Below, one piece after another: positions 41,592-50,825 of a DNA stretch of 64,000 nt (positions within the stretch are counted from its first letter, which is position 1; each line of letters opens with the position of its first letter). Below the pieces are notes generated by a model. It saw only the letters and a list, made by a program, of their open reading frames with translations, ran no database searches and had not been told where the DNA came from. This stretch comes from Mycobacterium paraffinicum. GTDB taxonomy: Bacteria > Actinomycetota > Actinomycetes > Mycobacteriales > Mycobacteriaceae. The translations under genes and the position numbers were made by a program. The stretch lies in contig NZ_MPNT01000001.1 in assembly GCF_001907675.1 (NCBI RefSeq), positions 1-64,000 on the forward strand, read 5' to 3'.

Positions 41592-43183
41592 CCGTCCTAC
41601 AGTCGACGCTCGACGCGACATCCGCCGCCTACACCGACGCCGCGTCGACGGCGGCCTCGCGGCTCGAGGAGATCGATGGCGAGCTCGCCAAAGCGCTTGC
41701 GGGCGGCGGCCCCAAGTACGTCGAGCGCCACCACGGCCGCGGCAAGCTGACCGCCCGGGAACGCATCGAGCTGCTCGTCGACCCCGACTCCCCGTTCCTC
41801 GAGCTCAGCCCGCTGGCGGCCTACGGCAGCGCGTTCACCGTCGGCGCCAGCACCGTCACCGGCATCGGGGTGGTGTCCGGCGTGGAATGCCTGATCGTCG
41901 CCAACGACCCGACCGTCAAGGGCGGTACCAGCAATCCCTGGACGCTGAAGAAGATCCTGCGGGCCAATCAGATCGCATTCGAAAACCGGCTGCCCGTCAT
42001 CTCGCTGGTGGAATCCGGCGGGGCGGACCTGCCGACGCAGAAAGAGATCTTCATCCCAGGCGGGCGGATGTTCCGCGACCTCACCCGCCTGTCGGCGGCC
42101 GGCATCCCCACCATCGCCCTGGTTTTCGGCAACTCCACCGCCGGCGGCGCCTACATTCCCGGCATGTCCGACCACGTGGTGATGATCAAGGAACGTTCCA
42201 AGGTGTTTCTGGCCGGTCCCCCGTTGGTCAAGATGGCCACCGGCGAGGAGTCCGACGACGAGTCGCTGGGCGGCGCCGAAATGCATTCCCGCGTATCCGG
42301 TTTGGGCGACTACTTCGCGGTCGACGAGCTCGACGCCATCCGTATCGGGCGCCGCATCGTCGCCAGGCTGAACTGGCGCAAAGAGGGGCCCGCGCCCGGC
42401 CCGGTCGTCGATCCGCTGTTCGACGCCGAGGAGCTGATCGGCATTGTGCCCGCGGATCTGCGCGTCCCGTTCGACCCGCGTGAGGTGATCGCCCGCATCG
42501 TCGACGGCTCCGAATTCGACGAATTCAAGGCCATGTACGGGTCGTCGCTGGTGACCGGGTGGGCTCGGCTGCACGGCTACCCGCTGGGCATCCTGGCCAA
42601 CGCGCGCGGCGTGCTGTTCAGCGAGGAGTCACAGAAGGCGACCCAATTCATCCAGCTGGCCAATCGCTCCAACACCCCGCTGCTGTTCCTGCACAACACC
42701 ACCGGCTACATGGTGGGCAAGGACTACGAAGAGGGCGGGATGATCAAGCACGGCTCGATGATGATCAACGCGGTCTCCAACTCGACCGTCCCGCACATCT
42801 CGCTGTTGATCGGCGCCTCCTATGGCGCCGGCCACTACGGCATGTGCGGCCGCGCCTACGACCCCCGGTTCCTGTTCGCCTGGCCCAGCGCCAAATCCGC
42901 GGTGATGGGCGGCGCTCAGCTTGCGGGCGTCTTGTCGATCGTGGCCCGGGCCGCCGCCGAAGCCCGCGGCCAGCAGGTCGACGAAGAGGCCGACGCCGCG
43001 ATGCGGGCCGCCGTCGAGGGACAGATCGAGGCCGAGTCGCTGCCGCTGGTCCTGTCCGGGATGCTCTACGACGACGGGGTCATCGACCCGCGCGACACCC
43101 GCACCGTCTTGGGAATGTGTCTGTCCGCCATCGCCAATGGCCCGATCAAGGGGACGTCGAACTTCGGCGTCTTCCGGATGTGA
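41588..43183 (+). CDS. accD2: Acyl-CoA carboxylase beta subunit (AccD2)
   Basis: 531 residues; carboxyltransferase that moves CO2 from biotin to an acyl-CoA. N-terminal half with HHGRGKLTARERIELLVDPD and FGNSTAGGAYIPGMSD; C-terminal half with NTTGYMVGKDYEEGGMIKHG and IGASYGAGHYGMCGRAYDPR. The text resembles methylcrotonyl/geranyl-CoA carboxylase beta subunits more than propionyl-CoA ones. It is followed by its alpha partner after 5 bases. Confidence 0.94.
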   Translation: MTVLQSTLDATSAAYTDAASTAASRLEEIDGELAKALAGGGPKYVERHHGRGKLTARERIELLVDPDSPFLELSPLAAYGSAFTVGASTVTGIGVVSGVECLIVANDPTVKGGTSNPWTLKKILRANQIAFENRLPVISLVESGGADLPTQKEIFIPGGRMFRDLTRLSAAGIPTIALVFGNSTAGGAYIPGMSDHVVMIKERSKVFLAGPPLVKMATGEESDDESLGGAEMHSRVSGLGDYFAVDELDAIRIGRRIVARLNWRKEGPAPGPVVDPLFDAEELIGIVPADLRVPFDPREVIARIVDGSEFDEFKAMYGSSLVTGWARLHGYPLGILANARGVLFSEESQKATQFIQLANRSNTPLLFLHNTTGYMVGKDYEEGGMIKHGSMMINAVSNSTVPHISLLIGASYGAGHYGMCGRAYDPRFLFAWPSAKSAVMGGAQLAGVLSIVARAAAEARGQQVDEEADAAMRAAVEGQIEAESLPLVLSGMLYDDGVIDPRDTRTVLGMCLSAIANGPIKGTSNFGVFRM

Positions 43184-43188
43184 GCCCC

Positions 43189-45171
43189 ATGGTTACTCGA
43201 GTGCTAGTCGCCAACAGGGCCGAGATCGCCCGACGGGTCTTCGCCACCTGCCGGCGGCTTGGCCTGGGCACCGTCGCCGTCTACACCGACCCGGACGCCG
43301 CCGCGCCCCACGTCGCGGAGGCAGACGCCAGCGTGCGGCTGCCCAACACCAACGACTACCTCAACGCCGAGGCGATCATTGCGGCCGCCCGCGCCGCGGG
43401 TGCCGACGCGGTGCACCCCGGGTACGGGTTCCTCTCGGAAAACGCCGATTTCGCGGCGGCCGTGCAGGGCGCGGGCCTGACATGGATCGGGCCGCCGGTG
43501 GACGCGGCGCGGGCGATGGGTTCCAAGATCGAATCCAAGAAGCTGATGGCCGCCGCCGGTGTTCCGGTGCTCGACGAGCTCGACCCGGAGACGGTAACTC
43601 AGGCGCAGCTTCCGGTGCTGGTGAAGGCCTCCGCCGGCGGCGGAGGCCGGGGAATGCGGGTGGTGCGCGAATTGTCCGCGCTCGCCGGCGAAGTGGAAGC
43701 GGCCCGCCGGGAGGCGCAGTCCGCGTTCGGCGACGCGACGGTGTTCTGCGAGCGCTATCTGCCCACCGGGCACCACATCGAAGTTCAGGTCATGGCCGAC
43801 ACCCACGGCACGGTCTGGGCCGTCGGGGAACGCGAATGCTCCATTCAGCGCCGACACCAGAAGATCATCGAGGAGGCCCCCTCCCCCTTGGTCGAGCGCA
43901 CACCGGGCATGCGGGCCAAACTGTTCGACGCGGCCCGGCTTGCCGCCGAGGCGATCGGCTACACGGGCGCCGGGACCGTCGAATTCCTCGCCGACGACAA
44001 CGGCGAGTTCTACTTTCTGGAGATGAACACCCGGCTGCAGGTCGAGCACCCGGTGACCGAGGAAACCACCGGACTCGACCTCGTGGAATGGCAGATCGCC
44101 GTCGCCGACGGTGACCGGCTCGACGCCGAACCACCCGCCGCGCACGGACATTCGATCGAGGCCCGCCTCTACGCGGAGGATCCCGCGCAGGGCTGGCAAC
44201 CGCAGGCCGGCCGCGTGCACCGCTTCGAGGTGCCCGCGGTCCAGTCGCAATTCCGCACGCTGGGGCGCCGGACCGGCATCCGGCTCGACTCGGGCATCGT
44301 CGCCGGATCCACGGTGTCCATTCACTACGACCCGATGCTGGCCAAGGTCATCTCGTACGCGCCGACGCGCCGGCAGGCGGCGCTGGTACTCGCCGACGCG
44401 CTCGCCCGCACCCGGCTGCACGGCCTGCGCACCAACCGCGAGCTGCTGGTCAACGTGTTGCGCCACCCCGCTTTTCTCGACGGCGCCACCGACACCGCGT
44501 TTTTCGACACGCACGGCCTGCAGGAGCTGACGGCGCCCCTGGCCGACGGCACCACCGTCCGGTTGTCGGCGATCGCCGCCGCGCTCGCCGACGCCGCGCA
44601 CAACCGCGCGTCCGCACCCGTCCTGGGATCGCTACCCAGCGGCTGGCGCAACCTGCCCTCCGGCTACCAGTCGAAGAGCTACCGCGACGCCGACGGCGGC
44701 GAGCACCGGGTCGAATATCGTTTCGGCAGAACGGGATTGCTGTTGGCAGACGACGAGCCGGTCCGGCTGGTCTCCGCCGCACCGGACGAGGTCGTGCTGG
44801 CCGACGGCTCCGGCGTGGGGTGCGGCTTCACGGTCGCGCGACACGGCGGGGAGGTCTACATCGACTCAGCACGCGGACCCGTCCATCTGGTCGCGCTGCC
44901 CCGCTTCCCGGAGCCGGGCTCGGCCGTCGAACAGGGTTCGCTGGTTGCGCCCATGCCCGGCAACGTAATCCGGGTCGGGGCCGCGGTCGGCGACACCGTG
45001 GACGCCGGGCAGCCATTGATCTGGCTCGAGGCCATGAAGATGGAACACACCATCACCGCGCCGACCGAGGGCGTGCTCGTCGAACTCAACGTCAAGACCG
45101 GCCAGCAAGTCGAAGTGGGCGCCGTCCTGGCAAGAGTGGAAGCGCCGCAAGCAGAAGGAGATCCAGCATGA
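43189..45171 (+). CDS. accA2: Acyl-CoA carboxylase alpha subunit, biotin-carrying (AccA2)
   Basis: 660 residues. Biotin carboxylase domain with ATP-grasp motifs (LVKASAGGGGRGMRVVREL, HHIEVQVMADTHGTVWAVGE, FLEMNTRLQVEHPVTEETTG), a linker, and a C-terminal biotinyl domain with the attachment Lys in EAMKMEHTI. It loads CO2 on biotin using ATP, for AccD2 to transfer. ATG at 43189; its stop overlaps fadE12 (ATGA). Confidence 0.95.
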   Translation: MVTRVLVANRAEIARRVFATCRRLGLGTVAVYTDPDAAAPHVAEADASVRLPNTNDYLNAEAIIAAARAAGADAVHPGYGFLSENADFAAAVQGAGLTWIGPPVDAARAMGSKIESKKLMAAAGVPVLDELDPETVTQAQLPVLVKASAGGGGRGMRVVRELSALAGEVEAARREAQSAFGDATVFCERYLPTGHHIEVQVMADTHGTVWAVGERECSIQRRHQKIIEEAPSPLVERTPGMRAKLFDAARLAAEAIGYTGAGTVEFLADDNGEFYFLEMNTRLQVEHPVTEETTGLDLVEWQIAVADGDRLDAEPPAAHGHSIEARLYAEDPAQGWQPQAGRVHRFEVPAVQSQFRTLGRRTGIRLDSGIVAGSTVSIHYDPMLAKVISYAPTRRQAALVLADALARTRLHGLRTNRELLVNVLRHPAFLDGATDTAFFDTHGLQELTAPLADGTTVRLSAIAAALADAAHNRASAPVLGSLPSGWRNLPSGYQSKSYRDADGGEHRVEYRFGRTGLLLADDEPVRLVSAAPDEVVLADGSGVGCGFTVARHGGEVYIDSARGPVHLVALPRFPEPGSAVEQGSLVAPMPGNVIRVGAAVGDTVDAGQPLIWLEAMKMEHTITAPTEGVLVELNVKTGQQVEVGAVLARVEAPQAEGDPA

Positions 45172-46334
45172 CCGACACCAGCTTCATCGAGAGCGAGGAG
45201 CGGAAGGCACTGCGTAAGTCGGTGTCCGCGTGGGCCGCCGGCTACGGCAGCGAGTACTACCTGAGAAAGGCCCGCGCCCAGGAACACACCGACGAATTGT
45301 GGTCGGAGGCGGGCAAGCTCGGCTTCCTCGGGGTGAACCTGCCCGAGGAGTACGGCGGCGGCGGCGCGGGCATGTACGAGCTCTCGCTGGTGATGGAGGA
45401 GATGGCGGCGGCGGGTAGCGCGCTGCTGCTGATGGTGGTCTCGCCGGCCATCAACGGCACCATCATCAGCAAGTTCGGCACCGAGGAGCAGAAGAAACGC
45501 TGGATTCCCGGCATCGCCGACGGCACCCTGACGATGGCCTTCGCGATCACCGAGCCCGACGCGGGCTCCAACTCCCACAAGATCACCACGACCGCCCGCC
45601 GCGACGGCAGCGACTGGATTCTCAAGGGCCAGAAGGTCTACATTTCCGGCATCGACCAGGCGCAGGCCGTCCTGGTGGTGGGCCGCACCGAGGAGGCCAA
45701 AACCGGCAAGCTGCGCCCGGCCCTGTTCGTGGTGCCCACCGATGCCCCCGGATTGACTTATACGCCAATCGAAATGGAGCTGATCAGCCCCGAACGGCAG
45801 TTCCAGGTCTTCCTTGACGATGTCCGGCTGCCGGCCGACGCGCTGGTGGGTTCCGAGGACGCCGCGATCGCCCAGCTGTTCGCGGGCCTGAACCCCGAGC
45901 GGATCATGGGCGCCGCCAGCTCGGTCGGAATGGGACGGTTCGCTCTGGACAAGGCCGCCGATTACGTCAAAACCCGCCAGGTATGGGGCACGCCGATCGG
46001 CTCGCACCAGGGACTCTCGCATCCGTTGGCGCAGTGCCACATCGAGGTGCAACTGGCCAAGCTAATGATGCAGAAGGCCGCCACGCTGTATGACAGCGGT
46101 GACGACGCGGGCGCGGCGGAGGCCGCCAACATGGCCAAATACGCGGCCGCCGAGGCGGCCACGCGCTCGGTCGACCAAGCCGTGCAGTCGATGGGCGGCA
46201 ACGGGCTGACCAAGGAATACGGGGTGGCCGCCATGCTCGCCTCGGCCAGACTCGGGCGGATCGCCCCCGTCAGCCGGGAGATGGTGCTCAACTTCGTGGC
46301 GCAGACGTCGCTGGGCCTGCCCCGGTCGTACTGA
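45168..46334 (+). CDS. fadE12: Acyl-CoA dehydrogenase (FadE12)
   Basis: 388 residues. FAD-binding MAFAITEPDAGSNSHKITTT, VYISGIDQAQAVLVV, and a C-terminal helical part (DQAVQSMGGNGLTKEYGVAA). Likely a second dehydrogenase of the same pathway, which in leucine or citronellol routes has two oxidation steps around the carboxylation. Coupled to accA2 by ATGA and to echA7 by a one-base overlap (46334). Confidence 0.93.
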   Translation: MTDTSFIESEERKALRKSVSAWAAGYGSEYYLRKARAQEHTDELWSEAGKLGFLGVNLPEEYGGGGAGMYELSLVMEEMAAAGSALLLMVVSPAINGTIISKFGTEEQKKRWIPGIADGTLTMAFAITEPDAGSNSHKITTTARRDGSDWILKGQKVYISGIDQAQAVLVVGRTEEAKTGKLRPALFVVPTDAPGLTYTPIEMELISPERQFQVFLDDVRLPADALVGSEDAAIAQLFAGLNPERIMGAASSVGMGRFALDKAADYVKTRQVWGTPIGSHQGLSHPLAQCHIEVQLAKLMMQKAATLYDSGDDAGAAEAANMAKYAAAEAATRSVDQAVQSMGGNGLTKEYGVAAMLASARLGRIAPVSREMVLNFVAQTSLGLPRSY

Positions 46335-47167
46335 TGGAAACGCCGGTCGACTACGCCGGTCCGGCCGATACCGCCGGGCCGTTCGCGCGGCTCACGCTGA
46401 ACTCGCCCGACAACCGCAACGCGCTGTCGACCGCGCTCGTCGAGCAGCTGCATCGGGGCCTGCGTGACGCCGCCGCGGACTCGAGAGTGCGTGCGGTCGT
46501 GCTCGGACATACCGGTAACACCTTCTGCGCCGGTGCGGACCTGAGCGAAGCCGGCGCGGGAGACCCTGGTGGCGATCGCGAGCGCGGCGCCGCCGCGGGA
46601 GGCGGGCCGCCACCGTCGACATACGACATGGCCGTCGCCCGGGCCCGCGAGATGACCGCGGTGATGCGGGCCATCGTCTCCTCGCCGCTGCCGGTGATCG
46701 CGGCCATCAACGGGCACGTCCGCGCCGGCGGGTTCGGGCTCGTCGGCGCGTGCGATATCGCCGTCGCCGGTCCGCGTAGCACCTTCGCCCTGACCGAGGC
46801 CCGAATCGGCGTCGCCCCAGCGATCATCTCGCTGACGCTGCTGCCGAGGCTGTCGCCCCGCGCCGCGGCGCGCTACTACCTGACCGGCGAGACATTCGGA
46901 GCCGACGAGGCGGCGGCCATCGGGCTCATCACGATGGCCGCCGAGGACGTCGACGCGGCGGTGGCAGCGCTGCTCGCCGACGTGGGCCGCGGTTCGCCCC
47001 AGGGGCTTGCCGCCTCCAAGGCGCTGACGACGGCGGCGGTGCTGGACGGCTTCGACCGCGACGCGGAACGCCTCGCCGAAGAATCCGCCCGGCTCTTCGT
47101 GTCCGACGAAGCGCGCGAAGGCATGCTGGCGTTCCTGCAAAAGCGCGCCCCGAGCTGGGCAAATTAG
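46334..47167 (+). CDS. echA7: Enoyl-CoA hydratase/isomerase family protein (EchA7)
   Basis: 277 residues of the crotonase fold. Oxyanion-hole segments NTFCAGADLSEAG and INGHVRAGGFGLVGACDIAV are clear; the acid/base Glu in TEARIGVAPAIISL is kept. It has a Gly/Ala/Pro-rich insert near 80-95. It probably hydrates the glutaconyl-type product of the acyl-CoA carboxylase, by analogy with AtuE/LiuC. Last gene of the operon. Confidence 0.92.
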   Translation: METPVDYAGPADTAGPFARLTLNSPDNRNALSTALVEQLHRGLRDAAADSRVRAVVLGHTGNTFCAGADLSEAGAGDPGGDRERGAAAGGGPPPSTYDMAVARAREMTAVMRAIVSSPLPVIAAINGHVRAGGFGLVGACDIAVAGPRSTFALTEARIGVAPAIISLTLLPRLSPRAAARYYLTGETFGADEAAAIGLITMAAEDVDAAVAALLADVGRGSPQGLAASKALTTAAVLDGFDRDAERLAEESARLFVSDEAREGMLAFLQKRAPSWAN

Positions 47168-47273
47168 CCAGGTGTCAAACAAAAGCCGCGGGCCAACCCT
47201 GCCGGCGCGGCGCAAGGTTGCAGTTTGACCAATCGTCTTGCACCCAGACCCGGACGTCGTAGGCTCGTGGGTA

Positions 47274-47876
47274 ATGAGCAATTCTGCGCAACGCGACGCG
47301 AAGGACACGCGCGACGAATCGTCGCGTGCTGCCGACACTGATCGCATCCAGCTCGCGCAGTTGCTGGCCTACGCGGCCGAGCAAGGCCGACTGCAGCTGA
47401 AGGACTACGAAGACCGCCTGACCCGGGCCTACGCGGCGACCACATACGAGGAACTGGATCAGCTGCGCGCCGACCTGCCTGGCTCACAGATCAACCCGCG
47501 CCGCGGTGCCAAACCGAATCCGGCGCCGTCCACGCTGCTGCTGGCGCTGTTGAGCGGCTTCGAACGGCGCGGTCGGTGGAACGTGCCCAAGAAGCTCACC
47601 ACCTTCGCCTTCTGGGGCAACGGCGTGGTGGATCTGCGCTACGCCGACTTCACCTCGACCGAGGTCGACATCCACGCGATCTCGATCATGGGGGCGACGA
47701 AGATTTTGCTGCCGCCGGAAGTGAACGTCGAGATTCACGGCCGCGGCGTCATGGGCAACTTCGACCGCAGCGTCCTCGGCCAGGGCACCCCGGGCGCACC
47801 GAAGGTGAAGATCCGCGGCTTTTCGCTGTGGGGCGCCGTCGGCATCATTCGCAAGGCCCGCCGGCCCCACGGCTAG
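47274..47876 (+). CDS. DUF1707 protein with LiaF-like C-terminal domain (Rv0966c homologue)
   Basis: 200 residues. The DUF1707/SHOCT-like part (RIQLAQLLAYAAEQGRLQLK, DYEDRLTRAYAATTYEELDQ) is followed by a beta-helical LiaF/DUF2154-like domain (EVDIHAISIMGATKILLPPE, VNVEIHGRGVMGNF). No membrane helix is visible. LiaF-like proteins often act in envelope stress sensing, but no kinase is nearby. ATG at 47274 chosen because the domain starts soon after. Confidence 0.8.
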   Translation: MSNSAQRDAKDTRDESSRAADTDRIQLAQLLAYAAEQGRLQLKDYEDRLTRAYAATTYEELDQLRADLPGSQINPRRGAKPNPAPSTLLLALLSGFERRGRWNVPKKLTTFAFWGNGVVDLRYADFTSTEVDIHAISIMGATKILLPPEVNVEIHGRGVMGNFDRSVLGQGTPGAPKVKIRGFSLWGAVGIIRKARRPHG

Positions 47877-47879
47877 CAG

Positions 47880-48728
47880 TCAGCCGGGCACGTAGTCGAA
47901 CTTATCGGGGTTGGGCCCGTTCCTCCCCGCTTCACCCTTGTCCAGCGCTGAGATCGCGTCCATGTCGGAGTCATCCAACTCGAAGTCGAAAATCTCGAAG
48001 TTCTCCTTGACCCGCTCCGGGGTGACCGACTTGGGGAACACGATGTCGCCGCGCTGAATGTGCCAGCGCAGCACCACCTGCGCCGCCGATTTGCCGCGCG
48101 CCTCGGCGATGCGGTTTATCACCGGATCGTCGAGCACCTTGCCCTGCGCGATCGGCGCCCACGCCTCGGTGGCGATGCCGTGCTCGCGATCGTACGACCT
48201 AACCTGCGTGTTCTGAAAATACGGATGAAGCTCGATCTGATTGACCGACGGGACGGTGTCGGTTTCGTTGGCCAGCCGTTCCAGGTGTGCGACTTGGAAA
48301 TTCGAGACGCCGATGCTGCGGGCGCGCCCGTCGCGGGCGAACTCCTCGAAGACCTTCCACGTCGAAACGAAGTCGCCGTCGTAGAGGGTGGGCAACGGCC
48401 AGTGAATGAGGAACAAGTCGACGTAGTCCGAATCCAGGGCCTTCAGCGTTTGGTCGAAGGCACGGCGAGCATCGTCGGGTAGGTGAAAGCCATTGTTGAG
48501 CTTGCTGGTGACAAACACGTCGGCGCGGTCGACACCGGCGTCGCGGATGCCTTGTGCGACTTGCTTTTCGTTGCCATACATCTCGGCGGTGTCGATATGC
48601 CGGTAGCCGATCTCCAGTGCGGTCTTGACCGCCGCCGCGGTCTCGTCGGGCTTGATCTGGAAAACGCCGAAGCCGAGCTGCGGAATGCTGACACCGTCGT
48701 TGAGTTCGATCGTTGGAACCTTGCTCAT
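47880..48728 (-). CDS. Aldo/keto reductase
   Basis: 282 residues, NADPH-dependent. The catalytic tetrad is visible: Asp and Tyr in HIDTAEMYGNE, Lys in VFVTSKLNNG, His in LFLIHWPLP. The NADP-binding end (VFPKSVTPERVKENFEIFDF) is that of the AKR5 group. It converges with the DUF1707 gene, stops 3 bases apart. Physiological substrate unknown; relatives detoxify methylglyoxal and other aldehydes. Confidence 0.92.
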   Translation of the reverse strand: MSKVPTIELNDGVSIPQLGFGVFQIKPDETAAAVKTALEIGYRHIDTAEMYGNEKQVAQGIRDAGVDRADVFVTSKLNNGFHLPDDARRAFDQTLKALDSDYVDLFLIHWPLPTLYDGDFVSTWKVFEEFARDGRARSIGVSNFQVAHLERLANETDTVPSVNQIELHPYFQNTQVRSYDREHGIATEAWAPIAQGKVLDDPVINRIAEARGKSAAQVVLRWHIQRGDIVFPKSVTPERVKENFEIFDFELDDSDMDAISALDKGEAGRNGPNPDKFDYVPG

Positions 48729-48794
48729 GCATCTCCTCCTTCTCGGTCCCTGTACCCGCTGGAGCGAGCACCTATCCCCGTGGTCGGCAAGGGA

Positions 48795-50825
48795 CTAGCG
48801 GCGGCGAGACCGGAGGTAGTCGCCCACCACGGCCGCGCCCAGGCCATCGAGATCGGGCACCACGACGCGCCCCTCGACCCGCCGGGCAACCTGGTCGATG
48901 AAGCGCGCGAGGCCGGGGTCGCTGCCCAACCGGAAGATGGTGATCTGCGCGCCGAGGCGTGCCATGTCGTCGAACCCGCGCACGGTGTGGGCGATGGTCC
49001 GCGGGTGCGGCGGGTAATCGAAAAACACGGTCGTGCCGTCACCGTCGAAGTCCTCCAGGTGAGCGGTGGGCTCGCCGTCGGTCACCACCAGCACGACGGG
49101 CTGCGCGTTGGGATGCCGCCGCAGGTGCCGACCGGCCAACGCCAGCGCGTGGTGCAGGTTGGTGCCCTGCTCGTAGACGCCCTCGAGACCCGTCAACTCC
49201 GCGGCGCTCACCGTGCGGGCGTACCGTCCGAACGCGATGATCTGCAAGGCGTCCGAACGAAACCGGGTGCACACCAGGTGATTCAGCGCCAGCGCCGTCT
49301 GCTTCATGGGCAGCCAGCGATTCTCCATCACCATCGAGAACGAGGTGTCGACCAGCAGCGCCACCGCGGCTTGAGTGCGCGTCTCGGTCTCGGAGACCTC
49401 GACGTCGTCGACGGTGATCTTCAGCGATCCGGCGGTGTCCAGGCTGGCCGTTCCCGCCTGCCGCAACACCGCGTTGGTCAGCGTGCGCGAGATGTTCCAC
49501 GGCTCGGTGTCACCGAACTGCCAGGGCCGGGTGGCGCCGGTGAGTTCACCGGCCGCGCCCGCGCGCCGGTGGTCCCGCTCTCCGCGCCGACCGGAAAGTT
49601 GTTGCGCCACATCCCGTAACGCCGTCTCGCCCAGCCTGCGCATGGCCTTCGGCGAGAGCCGCCACTGCCCGTCGGAACCCCGGTCTAAAAATCCCTGATT
49701 GACCAGTGCGCGTTCCAATTCGGCGAGCGTGCGGGCGTCGACGGCGGCCTGGTCGCCGAGTTGCCGTGCCAGCGCATCGAGGTCGACGTCGTCCATGGTG
49801 GCGCCGGGATAGCTCTGCGACAGCTGCTCGGCCAGCTGCTCCAGTTCGGCGATGTCCGAAATCGCCTGGGTGCCTTCGCCCATCCCGAACGGGTTGTCAC
49901 CGGAGAACTCTTCGGACCCCGTCCAGTCCTCCCCTGGCCGCGCGGCCTGCAGGTGCGCGTCGAGCCGGTTCAGCGCCTGCATCAGTGACGGCGACCCGAA
50001 TGCCTGCTGCGCCAGGGCATCCAGCTCGGCGCGCTGGTCCGGGCTCAGGCTGTTGCGGAAGCGTTGCGCGGCCGCGGCCCGCTTGGCCAGCGAGTCCAGC
50101 AGCTCGTCGACGTTGCGGGGGTTCTCCGGGAAGAACTCGCCGTGGGAGTTCATGAAGTCTTCGAAGTCCTGCTGGGTGTCCTCACCGCGGGCGTGCTTGT
50201 CCAGCAGGTCGTTGAGGTCGTTCAGCATGTCGTTGACCCGCTGGCGGTCTTCGTCGGTGGCGCCCGCGAGGGCCTCCTTCATGCCGGCGAAACGCTGATC
50301 CAGCATCTCGCGGCCGAGCAGATCCTTGATCTGGTCGTACTTCTCGCGGGCCTCGTTGCTGCGCCAGTTGTAGTCGGAGAGCTCCTGAACGGCCTTGGCC
50401 GGAGACGACGGCAGCGCGTCGAGCTGCAGTTCGCCGAACCGCGCGTCGTCGTCGAGCGCGCGAGCCAGTTCCTTGCGCTCGGCCAGCACGGCCTCGTCGA
50501 GCAGCCTCTTGATCTCCTGCAGGGTGCCATCTAAGTTGTTGCGGCGCAACAACTCCCGCCGGCGGCGGTTCGCCTCGGCGGCCAGCCGGTCGGCGCCGGG
50601 CGTGTTCTTGGTGCCGCGGCGCAACAGCTCGGACAGCGCGCGGCGCGGCGACGTGCCCGCCATGACGTCCTGCCCGATCTGCTCGAGAGCCTCGCGCAGA
50701 TCTACCGGCGGGGCCAGCGGGTCCGGCCCGCCGGTGTACGCCGAGTATCGCGACGAATGCCCGCGTGACGATCGCAAGCCCGGCGAAGCCGGGCGCGACG
50801 GATCGTCACCATCAGACCTAGCCAT
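48795..50825 (-). CDS. VWA-domain protein, partner of the MoxR/ChlI-type ATPase (Rv0959 homologue)
   Basis: 676 residues: a long helical N-terminal region (RMLDQ, DLNDLLDKHARGEDTQQDFE) and a C-terminal von Willebrand A domain with the MIDAS motif DTSFSM and later TDGEP. It overlaps its partner ATPase gene by 8 bases. Pairs of AAA+ and VWA proteins act as metal-dependent chaperones or chelatase-like machines; the client is unknown. ATG at 50825. Confidence 0.85.
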   Translation of the reverse strand: MARSDGDDPSRPASPGLRSSRGHSSRYSAYTGGPDPLAPPVDLREALEQIGQDVMAGTSPRRALSELLRRGTKNTPGADRLAAEANRRRRELLRRNNLDGTLQEIKRLLDEAVLAERKELARALDDDARFGELQLDALPSSPAKAVQELSDYNWRSNEAREKYDQIKDLLGREMLDQRFAGMKEALAGATDEDRQRVNDMLNDLNDLLDKHARGEDTQQDFEDFMNSHGEFFPENPRNVDELLDSLAKRAAAAQRFRNSLSPDQRAELDALAQQAFGSPSLMQALNRLDAHLQAARPGEDWTGSEEFSGDNPFGMGEGTQAISDIAELEQLAEQLSQSYPGATMDDVDLDALARQLGDQAAVDARTLAELERALVNQGFLDRGSDGQWRLSPKAMRRLGETALRDVAQQLSGRRGERDHRRAGAAGELTGATRPWQFGDTEPWNISRTLTNAVLRQAGTASLDTAGSLKITVDDVEVSETETRTQAAVALLVDTSFSMVMENRWLPMKQTALALNHLVCTRFRSDALQIIAFGRYARTVSAAELTGLEGVYEQGTNLHHALALAGRHLRRHPNAQPVVLVVTDGEPTAHLEDFDGDGTTVFFDYPPHPRTIAHTVRGFDDMARLGAQITIFRLGSDPGLARFIDQVARRVEGRVVVPDLDGLGAAVVGDYLRSRRR

